Origin: Lebetimonas natsushimae
GTDB taxonomy: Bacteria > Campylobacterota > Campylobacteria > Campylobacterales > Nautiliaceae
Assembly (NCBI RefSeq): GCF_002335445.1
Contig: NZ_BDME01000001.1
Location: 124,001 to 188,000 of the forward strand
DNA: 64,000 nucleotides
Direction of reading: 5' to 3'
Of this stretch, positions 36,298 to 45,896 are shown in pieces (within the stretch, counting starts at the first letter, position 1; every line of letters begins with the position of its first letter). The notes under the pieces were generated by a model. That model had not been told where the DNA came from and did no database searches. It saw only the letters and a program-made list of their open reading frames with translations. Both the position numbers and the translations under genes were made by a program.

Positions 36298-37894
36298 ATT
36301 TGAAACAAAAAATGTAACCGTTAAATATAAAAACAAAATTGCCATTAAAGATGCCTCAATTAAGGGGTATGAAAAAGAGATTATAGGATTTATCGGGGCT
36401 GACGGGGCCGGGAAAAGCTCTTTTATGTATGCCATAAGCGGGGTTAAGGATTTTGAGGGGGAAATTAGTTATTATGGTTTTATTTACAAAAATATAAAAG
36501 AAGCAGAAAAATTAAAAAAAGACACAGGGTTTATGCCACAGGGCCTCGGGCTAGTACTATATAAAAATTTAAGCGTAAAAGAACATCTAGATTTTTTCAG
36601 TGACATAAGAAATTTAAAAAGAGATGATGAATACTGGGAATATAGGGAGAGACTTCTTAAAATGGCTGGGCTTTATGAATTTCAGGAGAGACTTGCTAAA
36701 AATTTAAGCGGGGGTATGAAACAAAAGCTCTCCCTTATCTGTACACTTATACATAAACCAAAACTTCTTATACTTGATGAGCCGACTACCGGGGTTGACC
36801 CTTTAAGCAGACGGGAGCTTTGGAAAATTCTGGATGAAACAAGAAGCGGTCTTACGATTGTAAGCACCGCATATATGCAGGAAGCCGCTTTGATGGACAG
36901 GGTATATCTCTTTGATGAGGGAAAAATTATTGCGGGAGGTAAGCCAAAAGAACTTATGGATTCAATTAAAAATTATGTTTATGAAGAAACAAAATGTGAT
37001 GAATGTATTACATTTAATAAAACCACTTATTCACTGAAACCTTTAAAAGCACATCATAAAGAGCCGACATTAGAGGGGCTTTTTTTTGTAAATGCACTGA
37101 AAGACAATAAAATTCCTCCAAAAATGATTATTAAAGAAAGCAAAAAATCTCTTCCGGCCATTGTTCTTCAGGCAAAAGCCCTTACAAAAAGATTTGGAGA
37201 TTTCACAGCCGATGACCATGTAAATTTGGAACTAAAAAAAGGGGAAATCTTAGGACTTCTTGGGGCAAACGGGGCTGGAAAAACAACATTAATTAAAATG
37301 CTTCTGGGACTTTATCCTATTGATGAGGGTGAGCTTATACTGCTTGGCAGAAAAATCAAATCGTATGAGGACAGAATTGAGCTAAAAAGTAAAATAGGCT
37401 ATATGTCGCAACTGTTTGCGCTTTATAAAGATATGACGATAAGGGAAAATTTAATTTATTTTGCAAATATGCATAAAATACCTTTAGTTAAAGCCCATAA
37501 TTTAATAAAAGAATATGCCAAATCCCTTGGATTTTATGAGTATTTAGACGAATTTCCAAAAGATGTACCGCTTGGAATAAATCAGAGGTTTTCTCTTACA
37601 GCCGCCATTATGCACGAACCGGTTGTGTTGTTTTTGGATGAGCCAACAAGCGGGGTTGATACAATAGCAAGGGCTCAGTTTTGGGATATTTTGCATCAGT
37701 TAAAAGAGAAATGGGGAATTTCAATTATAGTTACCACGCACTATATGAGTGAGGCTGAATACTGTGACAGGGTTGTTGTGTTAAAAAGAGGTAAAAAGAT
37801 AGTGGATGATAGTGTTGAAAATCTACATAAAAAATTTCCTGAAGCAAGAAGTTTTGAAGAGATATTTATTAAATTTTATGAGGAAAGCAATTGA
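36278..37894 (+). CDS. ABC-2 exporter ATPase with two nucleotide-binding domains (YbhF-like)
   Basis: A 538-residue protein with two fused ATPase domains. The first has Walker A 'GADGAGKSS', signature 'LSGGMKQKLSL' and Walker B 'LLILDEPTTGVDP'. The second has 'GANGAGKTT', a shortened signature 'PLGINQRFSL' and 'VLFLDEPTSGVD'. The altered second signature is usual in YbhF/RbbA-type proteins. It powers the two ABC-2 permeases encoded next. The first residues (MKSEKL) come from the 7-bp repeat and no good ribosome site is seen, so initiation may be inefficient or depend on upstream translation. Confidence 0.92.
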   Translation: MKSEKLIFETKNVTVKYKNKIAIKDASIKGYEKEIIGFIGADGAGKSSFMYAISGVKDFEGEISYYGFIYKNIKEAEKLKKDTGFMPQGLGLVLYKNLSVKEHLDFFSDIRNLKRDDEYWEYRERLLKMAGLYEFQERLAKNLSGGMKQKLSLICTLIHKPKLLILDEPTTGVDPLSRRELWKILDETRSGLTIVSTAYMQEAALMDRVYLFDEGKIIAGGKPKELMDSIKNYVYEETKCDECITFNKTTYSLKPLKAHHKEPTLEGLFFVNALKDNKIPPKMIIKESKKSLPAIVLQAKALTKRFGDFTADDHVNLELKKGEILGLLGANGAGKTTLIKMLLGLYPIDEGELILLGRKIKSYEDRIELKSKIGYMSQLFALYKDMTIRENLIYFANMHKIPLVKAHNLIKEYAKSLGFYEYLDEFPKDVPLGINQRFSLTAAIMHEPVVLFLDEPTSGVDTIARAQFWDILHQLKEKWGISIIVTTHYMSEAEYCDRVVVLKRGKKIVDDSVENLHKKFPEARSFEEIFIKFYEESN

Positions 37895-37927
37895 AAGTGA
37901 AAAGTGTAAAATGAAAAGTGAAAAATT
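37889..37927 (+). repeat. Heptad repeat between ABC ATPase and permease genes
   Basis: Units GTGAAAA, GTGTAAA, ATGAAAA, GTGAAAA directly follow the stop codon region of the ATPase gene. Confidence 0.8.
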
Positions 37928-37939
37928 TAGGGGATATGA

Positions 37940-39046
37940 ATGAATATAGGTGTAATAAAAGCATATATACTAAATGAGTTTAAGTATTTAATAAGAAGCA
38001 AAATGATTTATTTGGTTTATATTGTACCTTTTATGATTCTTATTTTATTCGGATATGGAATTAAAATGAATGTGAAGCATGCAAGATGTGTTGTAATCGA
38101 TTATGATAAAAGTAAAATTTCCCTAGCTTTAATTTCAAAAATGAGGGATTCACAGTATTTTAAATTACTCTCTCCCATGAGTGAAAAAGATGCGCTTAAT
38201 AAAATGAAAATCGGAAAAGTTGATATGATTTTTATTATTCCACCCTCTTTTGAAAAATGGATTTTGAAAAATCAAAAAACAGCCATCGGAATTTTTATAG
38301 ACGGGGCTTATCCTATGAGAGCGCTTACAATGCAGAGTTATGCCGAGGGTCTTATTTTAGATACTGCTAAAAGTTTAAAACCCAATTTTAAAAGTCTGAT
38401 TAGCATAAATCAAAGAATGCTTTTTAATGAGTCCCTCAGGGATGAAAATGCAATAGTGCCGGGTCTTATAGGACTTATCCTTTTAGTGGCACCCGCACTT
38501 TTAGCTGCCCTTTTAATTGTAAAAGAAAAAGAAGAAGGGACTATTTTTAATTTTTACTCTTCACCTGTTAAAAAAATAGAATTTTTAATTGCAAAACTGA
38601 CCCCTGTATTTATCTTACATTCATTTAATATTTTTATACTTTTCCTGGCAGCTATATATCTTTTTAAAGTTCCTTTCAAAGGGAGTTTTTTAATTTATTT
38701 AACAGCAAGTGAAATTTATATTTTAATATCTTTGGGGATTGGTTTGCTTGTCAGTATAATTACGTCAAGGCAAATTGTTGCGATAGTTTTAACGGTTATT
38801 ATTACAATAATACCGGGATTTTTATATTCAGGTATGCTTATGCCAATTTCCTCAATGGAAGGTGAATCATACATTGAAGCCCATATCTTTCCTGTAATGT
38901 ATTATAATCATTTAGTATATGATTCTTTTTTAATAGGTGAGGGTTTAAATTCTTCTAAAAATATACTCTATTTTGGGATTTTAATTGTTTATGCGATTTT
39001 ACTTTTAGTAATCGGTAAACTGCTTTTGAAAAAAGGTTTGAAATGA
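37940..39046 (+). CDS. ABC-2 type permease (YbhS-like)
   Basis: A 368-residue permease with one N-terminal helix (about 20-42), a large extracytoplasmic domain (about 45-170), then five or six helices ending 'GILIVYAILLLVIGKLLLKK'. The conserved 'LLIVKEKEEGTIFNFYSSPV' before the second helix group is the coupling segment typical of the family. It forms a heterodimer with the next permease. The genes overlap by four bases. Confidence 0.9.
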   Translation: MNIGVIKAYILNEFKYLIRSKMIYLVYIVPFMILILFGYGIKMNVKHARCVVIDYDKSKISLALISKMRDSQYFKLLSPMSEKDALNKMKIGKVDMIFIIPPSFEKWILKNQKTAIGIFIDGAYPMRALTMQSYAEGLILDTAKSLKPNFKSLISINQRMLFNESLRDENAIVPGLIGLILLVAPALLAALLIVKEKEEGTIFNFYSSPVKKIEFLIAKLTPVFILHSFNIFILFLAAIYLFKVPFKGSFLIYLTASEIYILISLGIGLLVSIITSRQIVAIVLTVIITIIPGFLYSGMLMPISSMEGESYIEAHIFPVMYYNHLVYDSFLIGEGLNSSKNILYFGILIVYAILLLVIGKLLLKKGLK

Positions 39047-40122
39047 AAGCGTTTATGTCCATTTTTAGTAAAGAAATTTTAAGTTTTTTAAGAAGTCTAG
39101 GCCTTGTGGCAGTTGTTTTATATTCTTTTACATTTGATATTTATATTGCGGGAAACGGAATTCAGGTTAAGCCCAGAAATGTAACTATAGGATATGTGGA
39201 TTATTCAGGGGGAGTTGTTTCAAAAAAAATTTTAATCCATTTTCATAAACCCGAATTTAAAACTCCGATTCCTTTTAAATCGCAAAAAGAATTAAGCGAT
39301 GCAATATTCAATAAAGAAATAATGGTTGGGATTGTATTCGACGGTGATTTTGAAAAAAATATTTATAAAAAAAGACCTGCTAAAATAAATGTTTTAATGG
39401 ATTCAACCGCCGCTGCTCAGGCTTATGTGACGCTTAGTTATCTTCAAAATATTATTTTAAATATGGGTAATATCAAATTTCCAATAGACCTTGCCATTCA
39501 TAAACTTTTTAATCAAAACAGCAATTCAAAATGGTTTATGAGTTTTACCGAGCTTTTGTCTGTAATTACGCTTCTTGGTGTAATTTTGACAGCCATGGTG
39601 TTTGTAAAAGAAAAAGAGGACGGGACCTGGGATATAATGCTTTTGATGCCGGTTGACTCAAAACTTATTATTTTTGCAAAAATTATTTCTCAGGTTGTAA
39701 TTTTGCTTGGCGGGGTAATACTCTCTTTTGGATTTGTAATTTTTGGTGTGTTTAATGCCCCGATGAATGGAAGTATTTTTGATTTTTTAATTTTAACGCT
39801 TCTTTATTCCATAACAGCTGCAGGAATTGGGCTTTTTATTGCTGCAATAAGTGAGAGTGCCCTGGAAGTTGGTCAATATTCTATGCTTATTATGATGCCT
39901 TTGATTTTCCTAAGCGGGGCATGGACGCCTATTTATGCAATGCACCCAGTTTTACAGTTTTTATCTTTGTTTTCTCCTCTCAGGTATTATATTGAGGGGA
40001 GTGAAAGTATAATGTTTAGGGGTGCTGATATGTTTCATTTATGGAATTATTATGCGGCACTTTTATTTTTAGGTATTATTTTATTTATATATGGATACAG
40101 GAAAATGGGAAGGTTATTTTAA
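39043..40122 (+). CDS. ABC-2 type permease (YbhR-like)
   Basis: A 359-residue partner permease of the same topology: an N-terminal helix, a large periplasmic domain (about 35-165), and a C-terminal helix bundle. The coupling segment reads 'TAMVFVKEKEDGTWDIMLLM'. 'LSGAWTPIYAMHPVLQFLSL' near residue 285 is typical of the last periplasmic loop. With the ATPase, HlyD-like and TolC-like proteins it completes a tripartite exporter. Confidence 0.9.
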   Translation: MKAFMSIFSKEILSFLRSLGLVAVVLYSFTFDIYIAGNGIQVKPRNVTIGYVDYSGGVVSKKILIHFHKPEFKTPIPFKSQKELSDAIFNKEIMVGIVFDGDFEKNIYKKRPAKINVLMDSTAAAQAYVTLSYLQNIILNMGNIKFPIDLAIHKLFNQNSNSKWFMSFTELLSVITLLGVILTAMVFVKEKEDGTWDIMLLMPVDSKLIIFAKIISQVVILLGGVILSFGFVIFGVFNAPMNGSIFDFLILTLLYSITAAGIGLFIAAISESALEVGQYSMLIMMPLIFLSGAWTPIYAMHPVLQFLSLFSPLRYYIEGSESIMFRGADMFHLWNYYAALLFLGIILFIYGYRKMGRLF

Positions 40123-40172
40123 TGTAAAATTGATATTGGAAAATGGAAAATGTAAAATTAAAAATGTGAAAG
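40121..40172 (+). repeat. Heptad repeat between permease and LOG-family genes
   Basis: Degenerate units TGTAAAA, TGGAAAA, TGGAAAA, TGTAAAA start on the permease stop codon and fill the gap to the next ribosome site. Confidence 0.75.
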
Positions 40173-40179
40173 GATAAAA

Positions 40180-40851
40180 ATGAAAGATGTACAAAAAGAA
40201 TTTTTGGATAACAGAAATCCTACAAAAGATTTATGGAGAATGTTTAGGGTTATAAGTGATTTTACAGATGCGTTTGAAGAACTTGATGATTTGCCTCCGG
40301 GAATTTCAATATTTGGTTCTGCAAGAAGTAAACCCGGGGATTATTATTATGAAAAAGCGACTGAAATTAGTGAAAAACTTAGTGATAAAGGATATGCAAT
40401 TATTACAGGCGGCGGACCTGGAATAATGGAGGCTGCAAATAAAGGTGCAAAAGTAAGTGTCGGGCTTAATATTTTATTACCACGCGAACAGGTTACTAAT
40501 CCTTATGTAAAGATACCTCTTAAATTTAAATATTTTTTTACAAGAAAAGTGACTTTTCTTAAATATTCGGTTGGAACCGTTATGATGCCGGGAGGTTTTG
40601 GAACGTTGGATGAATTAAGTGAAGTTTTGGTATTGATTCAGACAAACAGAATGAGCAGGATTCCCGTTGTGTTTTTTGGAACTGAATTTTATAGGCCGTT
40701 AATTGAATTTTTTGAAACTATGCTTGAAAATAATTTTATTGATGAAAAGGATATTAATCTTTTTATGGTAACGGATGATGTGGATGAAGCGGTGGAATAT
40801 ATTTATAATAATGCTATAAAACCAAACGTAATTAAAATGGAAAATGGATAA
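40180..40851 (+). CDS. LOG-family protein (TIGR00730, nucleotide 5'-monophosphate phosphoribohydrolase-like)
   Basis: A 223-residue Rossmann-like protein with 'ISIFGSARSKPGDYYYEKAT', 'GYAIITGGGPGIMEAANKGA' and the signature 'MPGGFGTLDELSEVLVLIQT' (PGGxGTxxE). Family members hydrolyse nucleoside monophosphates such as cytokinin nucleotides or AMP. The C-terminal 'KMENG' and stop codon lie in the 7-bp repeat. It faces the small membrane protein genes on the other strand. Confidence 0.9.
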   Translation: MKDVQKEFLDNRNPTKDLWRMFRVISDFTDAFEELDDLPPGISIFGSARSKPGDYYYEKATEISEKLSDKGYAIITGGGPGIMEAANKGAKVSVGLNILLPREQVTNPYVKIPLKFKYFFTRKVTFLKYSVGTVMMPGGFGTLDELSEVLVLIQTNRMSRIPVVFFGTEFYRPLIEFFETMLENNFIDEKDINLFMVTDDVDEAVEYIYNNAIKPNVIKMENG

Positions 40852-40870
40852 TGTATAATGGAGAATGGGG
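40834..40870 (+). repeat. Heptad repeat at the LOG gene 3' end
   Basis: Units AAAATGG, AAAATGG, ATAATGT, ATAATGG, AGAATGG run through the last codons and stop and into the gap between convergent genes. Confidence 0.85.
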
Positions 40871-40877
40871 GAAGGAG

Positions 40878-40970
40878 TTATTTTTCATGATGAGGTTTAT
40901 CGTTAAAAATAAAAAAAATACTTAAAATTGCTATTGTAGCCATTATCATTAAATTAATTAAATAAATCAT
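40878..40970 (-). CDS. 30-residue single-helix membrane protein
   Basis: A very short gene: the translation starts MIYLINLMIMATIAILS and ends NDKPHHEK, giving one membrane helix and a short charged tail. Its ATG shares a base with the TGA of the 75-residue gene upstream (TGATG), and GGAGGA lies just before it, so it is well placed for coupled translation. No family is recognised. Evidence is the ribosome site, the overlap and the clean helix. Confidence 0.55.
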   Translation of the reverse strand: MIYLINLMIMATIAILSIFFIFNDKPHHEK

Positions 40971-41197
40971 CACATATCCTCCAATTTGTCGATTTCTTTT
41001 TTCAGTTTTTTGCCTGTAGCAATAATTCCTATTAGTAGAATTAATCCTGCAATATTTGTTAAAATTAATTGAATTTCAGATAATTTCATATACTTTGTAA
41101 AAACAAAAGCAACCAATCCAAATAGTGCAGTTAATAAAAAGAAAAACATTGTTCTTAAAAAAGCTATTTTTTCTTTTTGTTTGTCTATTTCAGCCAA
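40970..41197 (-). CDS. 75-residue two-helix membrane protein, unknown function
   Basis: A small protein with a charged start (MAEIDKQKEKIAFLR), two hydrophobic helices ('MFFFLLTALFGLVAFVF' and 'LTNIAGLILLIGIIATG') and a Lys/Glu-rich end. GGAAAA lies in front of the ATG. It is divergent from the S10 operon and probably forms a two-gene unit with the 30-residue protein downstream. I do not recognise the family; small membrane proteins of this form are common in Campylobacterota. Confidence 0.75.
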   Translation of the reverse strand: MAEIDKQKEKIAFLRTMFFFLLTALFGLVAFVFTKYMKLSEIQLILTNIAGLILLIGIIATGKKLKKEIDKLEDM

Positions 41198-41283
41198 TGT
41201 TTTCCTTTTTTTATAATTATAACATAAAAATTATTCAATAATTTCTTTTCCTTTATTTAAGGAAAAAATCTATTGATTAAATC

Positions 41284-41312
41284 TTGTAAAATCCCTAAAA
41301 ATCGTTTATAAT
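41284..41312 (+). promoter_or_regulatory. Promoter of the S10 ribosomal operon
   Basis: TTGTAA (41284-41289), 17 bases, TATAAT (41307-41312). It gives a leader of about 40 bases before rpsJ. Confidence 0.7.
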
Positions 41313-41326
41313 TTCACTCCAAAATG

Positions 41327-41340
41327 CGTGGAAAACCACG
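41327..41340 (+). promoter_or_regulatory. Leader hairpin of the S10 operon
   Basis: CGTGG and CCACG form a perfect five-pair stem with an AAAA loop, 22 bases before rpsJ. It is the most GC-rich short segment nearby. It could stabilise the leader or take part in autoregulation; it is far smaller than the E. coli L4-responsive leader. Confidence 0.5.
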
Positions 41341-41361
41341 AGATCTTTAAAAAGGAAGAGA

Positions 41362-41670
41362 ATGGAAAAAATCAGAATTAAACTGCAGGCATATGATCAC
41401 AGAGTGCTTGATAAAGCAGTAGGAATAATTACTGAAGCTATCAAAAGAACTGGAGCTGAAGTAAAGGGACCAATTCCACTACCTACAAAAATAAGAAGAT
41501 ATACAGTATTACGTTCACCTCACATCAATAAAGATTCTAGAGAGCAATTTGAAATTAGAATTCATAGACGTCTAATTGATGTTGTGAATGCATCGCCTGA
41601 AACTGTAGACCAACTAATGAAATTAGAGTTGGCACCAGAGGTAGATGTAGAAGTTAGGGCATTAAGTTAA
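41362..41670 (+). CDS. rpsJ: 30S ribosomal protein S10
   Basis: First gene of the ribosomal cluster, 102 residues. '[20 protein letters not shown]' and '[20 protein letters not shown]' are universally conserved in S10; the second is the extended loop that reaches into the 30S head. S10 also works as the antitermination factor NusE. Start ATG 41362 follows AAGGAAGAG. Confidence 0.98.
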   Translation: MEKIRIKLQAYDHRVLDKAVGIITEAIKRTGAEVKGPIPLPTKIRRYTVLRSPHINKDSREQFEIRIHRRLIDVVNASPETVDQLMKLELAPEVDVEVRALS

Positions 41671-41680
41671 GGAGAATTGA

Positions 41681-42256
41681 ATGGAATTTATAGTTGAAAA
41701 AATAGGAATGAGTAGGACAGTTGGAATCCCAAGCATTCCAGTTACATTATTAAAAATTGTTCCAGCTAAGGTTTGTGAAATAAAAGAAGATAAAGCATTA
41801 GTTGCGTATGCTAATGGTAAAAAAATCAATAAGCCAATTGAAGGTATGCAAAAAAAATACGGTCTAAGCAAAGAATTCAACAGATTTGTAGAACTTAAAG
41901 TTGCAAATGCAGAACCTGGAGATTTAAGTTTAGAACCGTTAAAAGAAGCTAAAAAAGTAAAACTTACTTTCAAAAGTAAAGGTAGAGGTTTTGCCGGTGT
42001 AATGAAAAGACACGGATTTGCCGGAGGTCCGGGAGGACACGGTTCAAGATTTCACAGAGCACCGGGATCAATTGGTAACTGTGAATGGCCAGGTAGAGTT
42101 CAACCGGGACAAAAAATGCCAGGACATTACGGAAATAAAAATGTTACAGTTAACGCAGAAGTGGTTGAATTTGATCCAGATATGGGTGTTCTTGTAATCA
42201 AAGGAAGCGTTCCAGGAGCTAACGGAAGTTTAGGAAAAGTAAGGATTGTGAAATGA
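41681..42256 (+). CDS. rplC: 50S ribosomal protein L3
   Basis: 191 residues. The central loop '[20 protein letters not shown]' that reaches towards the peptidyl transferase centre is intact, followed by '[20 protein letters not shown]'. L3 is an early assembly protein of the large subunit. It is 10 bases after rpsJ with AAGGAG before the ATG, and overlaps rplD by four bases. Confidence 0.98.
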   Translation: MEFIVEKIGMSRTVGIPSIPVTLLKIVPAKVCEIKEDKALVAYANGKKINKPIEGMQKKYGLSKEFNRFVELKVANAEPGDLSLEPLKEAKKVKLTFKSKGRGFAGVMKRHGFAGGPGGHGSRFHRAPGSIGNCEWPGRVQPGQKMPGHYGNKNVTVNAEVVEFDPDMGVLVIKGSVPGANGSLGKVRIVK

Positions 42257-42837
42257 GTGAAATTACAAAAATAACAAATTTACCGGAAGATTTTCAAAAT
42301 ATCAATCCGCATAATCTTTACCTATATGTAAAAGCTTATCTTGCTAATCAAAGAGCAGGAACAGCTCATACAAAAACAAGAGGTGAAGTTAGCGGTGGTG
42401 GTAAAAAACCATTCAGACAAAAAGGTCTAGGAAGAGCTAGACAGGGAAGTATCAGAGCACCTCAATTTAGGGGTGGTGGTGTTGCACACGGGCCAAGAAA
42501 CGAAAGAGACTGGTCACAAAAACTTAATAAAAAACAAAAAAGAGTTGCATTAAAATATGCTTTAAATGAAAAAGCAAACCAAGAAAAACTTTATGTTGTA
42601 GATACAATCAAAATTGAATCTGGAAAAACAAAAGATGCTGTAAAATGGTTAAATAATCTAAATGAAAGAGATTACTTAATAGTAGTTGATGAAATGGATG
42701 AAAAAACATTTTTAGCATTCAGAAACATTCCAAACGTATACATTATTACACCAGAAGAATTAAATGCATATTACGCAAGCGTTTTCAAATCAATTATATT
42801 TGATAAAGCGGCTTACGAAAAAGTTATAAAGGGCTAA
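42253..42837 (+). CDS. rplD: 50S ribosomal protein L4
   Basis: 194 residues. The conserved tunnel loop '[20 protein letters not shown]' followed by '[20 protein letters not shown]' lines the exit tunnel. In enterobacteria L4 represses the S10 operon; the short leader here gives no direct sign of the same mechanism. The start overlaps the rplC stop (ATGA). Confidence 0.98.
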   Translation: MSEITKITNLPEDFQNINPHNLYLYVKAYLANQRAGTAHTKTRGEVSGGGKKPFRQKGLGRARQGSIRAPQFRGGGVAHGPRNERDWSQKLNKKQKRVALKYALNEKANQEKLYVVDTIKIESGKTKDAVKWLNNLNERDYLIVVDEMDEKTFLAFRNIPNVYIITPEELNAYYASVFKSIIFDKAAYEKVIKG

Positions 42838-42839
42838 AG

Positions 42840-43121
42840 ATGGCTGATATTACAGATATTAAATCAATAGTTTATACAGAAAAAGCACTAAACTTACAAG
42901 AAGAAGGTGTGCTTGTAGTTCAAACTACGCCAAAAATCACTAAAAACCAGTTAAAACAAATTTTTAAAGAATATTTTGGTGTTACACCACTTAAAGTGAA
43001 TTCATTTAGACAAAAAGGTAAAGTTAAAAGATTTAGAGGAATAGAGGGTAAAAGAAGCGATTTCAAAAAATTCTATGTGAAATTACCTGAAGATGCAAAA
43101 CTTGAAAGCCTAAGTGTATAA
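42840..43121 (+). CDS. rplW: 50S ribosomal protein L23
   Basis: 93 residues, with '[20 protein letters not shown]' and '[20 protein letters not shown]'. L23 sits at the tunnel exit and is the docking site for trigger factor and SRP. The ATG is two bases after the rplD stop, with AAAG upstream. Length is normal. Confidence 0.97.
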   Translation: MADITDIKSIVYTEKALNLQEEGVLVVQTTPKITKNQLKQIFKEYFGVTPLKVNSFRQKGKVKRFRGIEGKRSDFKKFYVKLPEDAKLESLSV

Positions 43122-43132
43122 AGGAATAAAAG

Positions 43133-43957
43133 ATGGGAATTAAAACATATAAACCGTATACACCGTCAAGAAGATTTATGAGTTCGCTAGATAACAGCGA
43201 TATCACTTCTAAACCAACGGTAAAAAAATTATTAATTAAACTTCCGCAAAAAGCGGGAAGAAACAATCAGGGAAGAATTACATCAAGACACAGAGAAGCC
43301 GGGGCTAAAAAGCTTTACAGAATTATTGATTTCAAAAGAAACAAATTCGGAGTGCCTGGAAAAGTTACAACAATTGAATACGATCCATACAGAAACTGCA
43401 GAATCTGTTTAGTAACTTATGTTGATGGTGATAAAAGATATATCATTCAACCTGAAGGTCTAAAAGTTGGTGATACTGTAATGGCAGCGGAAGCAGGGCT
43501 TGATATTTTACCTGGGAATGCTATGAAACTTAAAAATATTCCTGTTGGTACTGTAGTTCACAATGTTGAGCTTAAACCTGGAAAAGGTGGTCAAATAGCT
43601 AGAGCTGCAGGAAACAGCTGCCAAATTATGGGTAGAGAAGATAAATATGTAATTCTTAGACTTCCAAGTGGAGAAATGAGAAAAGTTTTAGGCGAATGTA
43701 TGGCAACTATCGGTGTTGTGGGTAACGCCGATTACCAAAACATCACTATCGGAAAAGCAGGTAGAAACAGACACAGAGGTATCAGACCTCAAACAAGAGG
43801 TATTGCTATGAACCCGGTTGATCACCCACACGGTGGTGGTGAAGGTAGAAGTAAAGGTAACCATCCAGTTACACCTTGGGGAATGCCAACTAAAGGTTAC
43901 AAAACTAGAAAGAAAAAACCATCTGATAAATATATCATTTCAAGAAGAAAGAAATAA
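43133..43957 (+). CDS. rplB: 50S ribosomal protein L2
   Basis: 274 residues. '[20 protein letters not shown]' and '[20 protein letters not shown]' are the conserved blocks; the His in the second lies near the peptidyl transferase centre. The C-terminus is basic as usual. Eleven bases separate it from rplW. Confidence 0.99.
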   Translation: MGIKTYKPYTPSRRFMSSLDNSDITSKPTVKKLLIKLPQKAGRNNQGRITSRHREAGAKKLYRIIDFKRNKFGVPGKVTTIEYDPYRNCRICLVTYVDGDKRYIIQPEGLKVGDTVMAAEAGLDILPGNAMKLKNIPVGTVVHNVELKPGKGGQIARAAGNSCQIMGREDKYVILRLPSGEMRKVLGECMATIGVVGNADYQNITIGKAGRNRHRGIRPQTRGIAMNPVDHPHGGGEGRSKGNHPVTPWGMPTKGYKTRKKKPSDKYIISRRKK

Positions 43958-43966
43958 GGATAGCGC

Positions 43967-44248
43967 ATGGCTAGAAGTTTAAAAAAAGGTCCTTTTGTAG
44001 ACGACCATTTAATGAAAAAAGTTTTAAAAGCTAAAGAAGAAAAAAACCCAAAACCAATTAAAACTTGGTCAAGAAGAAGTACAATCGTTCCTGAAATGAT
44101 TGGGCTTACAATTAATGTGCATAACGGAAGAGATTTTGTACCGGTTTATATCACTGAAAGACACATCGGTTTCAAACTTGGTGAATTTGCACCGACTAGA
44201 ACTTTTAGAGGCCATAAAGGTTCTGTTCAAAAGAAAATAGGTAAGTAA
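43967..44248 (+). CDS. rpsS: 30S ribosomal protein S19
   Basis: 93 residues beginning '[20 protein letters not shown]' and containing '[20 protein letters not shown]' and '[20 protein letters not shown]', all diagnostic. S19 binds the head of the 30S with S13. The start follows AAGGATAG nine bases after rplB. Confidence 0.98.
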   Translation: MARSLKKGPFVDDHLMKKVLKAKEEKNPKPIKTWSRRSTIVPEMIGLTINVHNGRDFVPVYITERHIGFKLGEFAPTRTFRGHKGSVQKKIGK

Positions 44249-44257
44249 GGATAGGTG

Positions 44258-44578
44258 ATGAGTAAAGCAGTATTAAAATTTATAAGACTTTCACCAACTA
44301 AAGCAAGACTTATTGCAAGAGAAATTCAGGGAATGAATGCTGAAGAAGCTCTTGCAAAGCTTGAATTTATGCCAAATAAAGCAGCAAGAGTAATTGCAAA
44401 AGTTGTTGCAAGTGCGGTTGCAAACGGTGGATTTGATGCAAACGAAGTTGTAGTTAAATCTTGCAGAGTTGACAGAGGTCCTTATCTTAAAAGATTCAGA
44501 CCAAGAGCGAGAGGTATGGCAAGCAGAATTCAAAAACCAACAGCTCACATTTACGTAGAAGTTGAAAAGGAAAGCTAA
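44258..44578 (+). CDS. rplV: 50S ribosomal protein L22
   Basis: About 106 residues. '[20 protein letters not shown]' and the hairpin '[20 protein letters not shown]' that lines the exit tunnel are clear. The ATG at 44258 is preferred to the GTG at 44255 because of its spacing from AAGGAT, though the two differ by one residue. It overlaps rpsC by one base. Confidence 0.97.
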   Translation: MSKAVLKFIRLSPTKARLIAREIQGMNAEEALAKLEFMPNKAARVIAKVVASAVANGGFDANEVVVKSCRVDRGPYLKRFRPRARGMASRIQKPTAHIYVEVEKES

Positions 44579-45300
44579 TGGGTCAAAAGACAAATCCAAT
44601 CGGACTAAGACTAGGAATTAACAGAAACTGGAGAAGTAGATGGTTTATTAACTACAATACTATGCCAGAAAATGTATTAGGTGATTATGAACTTAGAAAA
44701 TTCTTAAAGAAAAAACTTTATTATGCTGGAATTAGTGATATTATTATTGAAAGAACAGCTAAAAAAATAAGAATTACAATTTTTGCCGCTAAACCTGGAA
44801 TTATTATCGGTAAAGGTGGAAGCGAAATAGAAAATCTTAAAAAAGAACTTCAAAAGAAAATTGGAAACAAAGAATTAATTCTTAATATTAAAGAAGAAAG
44901 AAAACCTCATTTAAGCGCTCAGCTTGCGGCTGAAAACATTGCTACTCAGATAGAAAGAAGGGTGGCATTCAGAAGAGCTATGAAAAAAGCTATTCAAAAT
45001 GCTTTAAAAGCCGGAGCTAAAGGAATTAAAGTTCAGGTAGCCGGAAGATTAAACGGTGCCGAAATGGCGAGAACTGAATGGTATCTTGAAGGAAGGGTTC
45101 CGCTTCACACACTAAGAGCTAAAATTGATTACGGTTTTGCCGAAGCTTTAACAACATACGGAATTATCGGAGTTAAAGTTTGGATATTCAAAGGTGAGGT
45201 TTTACAAAGAAGAAATAATGAAGTAGCTTCTACTACTGAGGAAAAAAGACCTCAAAGAAGAAGAAAAGGACGCAGAAATGTTAATGCCAAAAAGAACTAA
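44578..45300 (+). CDS. rpsC: 30S ribosomal protein S3
   Basis: 240 residues. '[20 protein letters not shown]' at the start, the KH domain '[20 protein letters not shown]' and '[20 protein letters not shown]' near the mRNA entry. A Lys/Arg-rich tail ends the protein. The rplP start lies 23 bases inside its 3' end. Confidence 0.98.
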   Translation: MGQKTNPIGLRLGINRNWRSRWFINYNTMPENVLGDYELRKFLKKKLYYAGISDIIIERTAKKIRITIFAAKPGIIIGKGGSEIENLKKELQKKIGNKELILNIKEERKPHLSAQLAAENIATQIERRVAFRRAMKKAIQNALKAGAKGIKVQVAGRLNGAEMARTEWYLEGRVPLHTLRAKIDYGFAEALTTYGIIGVKVWIFKGEVLQRRNNEVASTTEEKRPQRRRKGRRNVNAKKN

Positions 45301-45703
45301 ATACAGAAAACAACAAAAAGGTAGAAACAGAGGTAAGGCGTACAGAGGAAACAGCCTTGCATTTGGAACATACGGACTTAAAGCAATTGAACTTGGAAGA
45401 ATTAACTCTAGACAAATTGAAGCCGGTAGGGTTGCACTAACGAGAACTATGAAAAGAACTGGTAAAGTTTGGATTAGAGTATTTCCTGATAAACCTTTAA
45501 CTTCAAAACCGGTTGGTGTGAGAATGGGTAAAGGTAAAGGTAGCGTTGAAGAGTGGGTTATGAATATTAAACCTGGAAGAATTATTTTTGAACTTACCGG
45601 TGTTGATAATGATACAGCAATTCGTGCATTAACTCTTGCAGCTGCAAAATTACCTTTTAAAACAAAAATTGTAACAATGGAGAGTGAAAATGAGCTATAC
45701 TAA
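45278..45703 (+). CDS. rplP: 50S ribosomal protein L16
   Basis: 141 residues starting '[20 protein letters not shown]', the form common in Campylobacterota, with '[20 protein letters not shown]'-type central block and '[20 protein letters not shown]'. L16 helps position A-site tRNA. It overlaps rpsC upstream and rpmC downstream, so translation is coupled. Confidence 0.97.
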   Translation: MLMPKRTKYRKQQKGRNRGKAYRGNSLAFGTYGLKAIELGRINSRQIEAGRVALTRTMKRTGKVWIRVFPDKPLTSKPVGVRMGKGKGSVEEWVMNIKPGRIIFELTGVDNDTAIRALTLAAAKLPFKTKIVTMESENELY

Positions 45704-45896
45704 ATTAAATGTAGCGGATTTGGTTCAAAAAAGTGAAGCTGAATTACAAGAGCTTCTTAAAAATAAAAAAATGGAACTTTTTGAGACAAGAATGAAACTA
45801 AAAACTATGCAGCTACAAGACACATCTTTAGTTTCTAAAATCAGAAAAGATATCGCAAGAATTAAAACAGCGATGAGACAAAAAAGGGGTAACTAA
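45690..45896 (+). CDS. rpmC: 50S ribosomal protein L29
   Basis: About 68 residues, a helical hairpin with '[20 protein letters not shown]' and '[19 protein letters not shown]'. The ATG at 45690 is chosen over GTG 45684 because GGAG ends seven bases before it. It overlaps rplP by 14 bases and shares one base with rpsQ. Confidence 0.95.
   Translation: MSYTKLNVADLVQKSEAELQELLKNKKMELFETRMKLKTMQLQDTSLVSKIRKDIARIKTAMRQKRGN

Noticed and set aside
37570-37600. Altered signature motif in the second ATPase domain as a sign of inactivation
   Set aside because: 'PLGINQRFSL' is the usual form in YbhF/RbbA-type double ATPases.
44291-44599. 102-codon open frame opposite rplV
   Set aside because: Shadow of a conserved ribosomal gene; Ser/Cys/Asn-rich nonsense.
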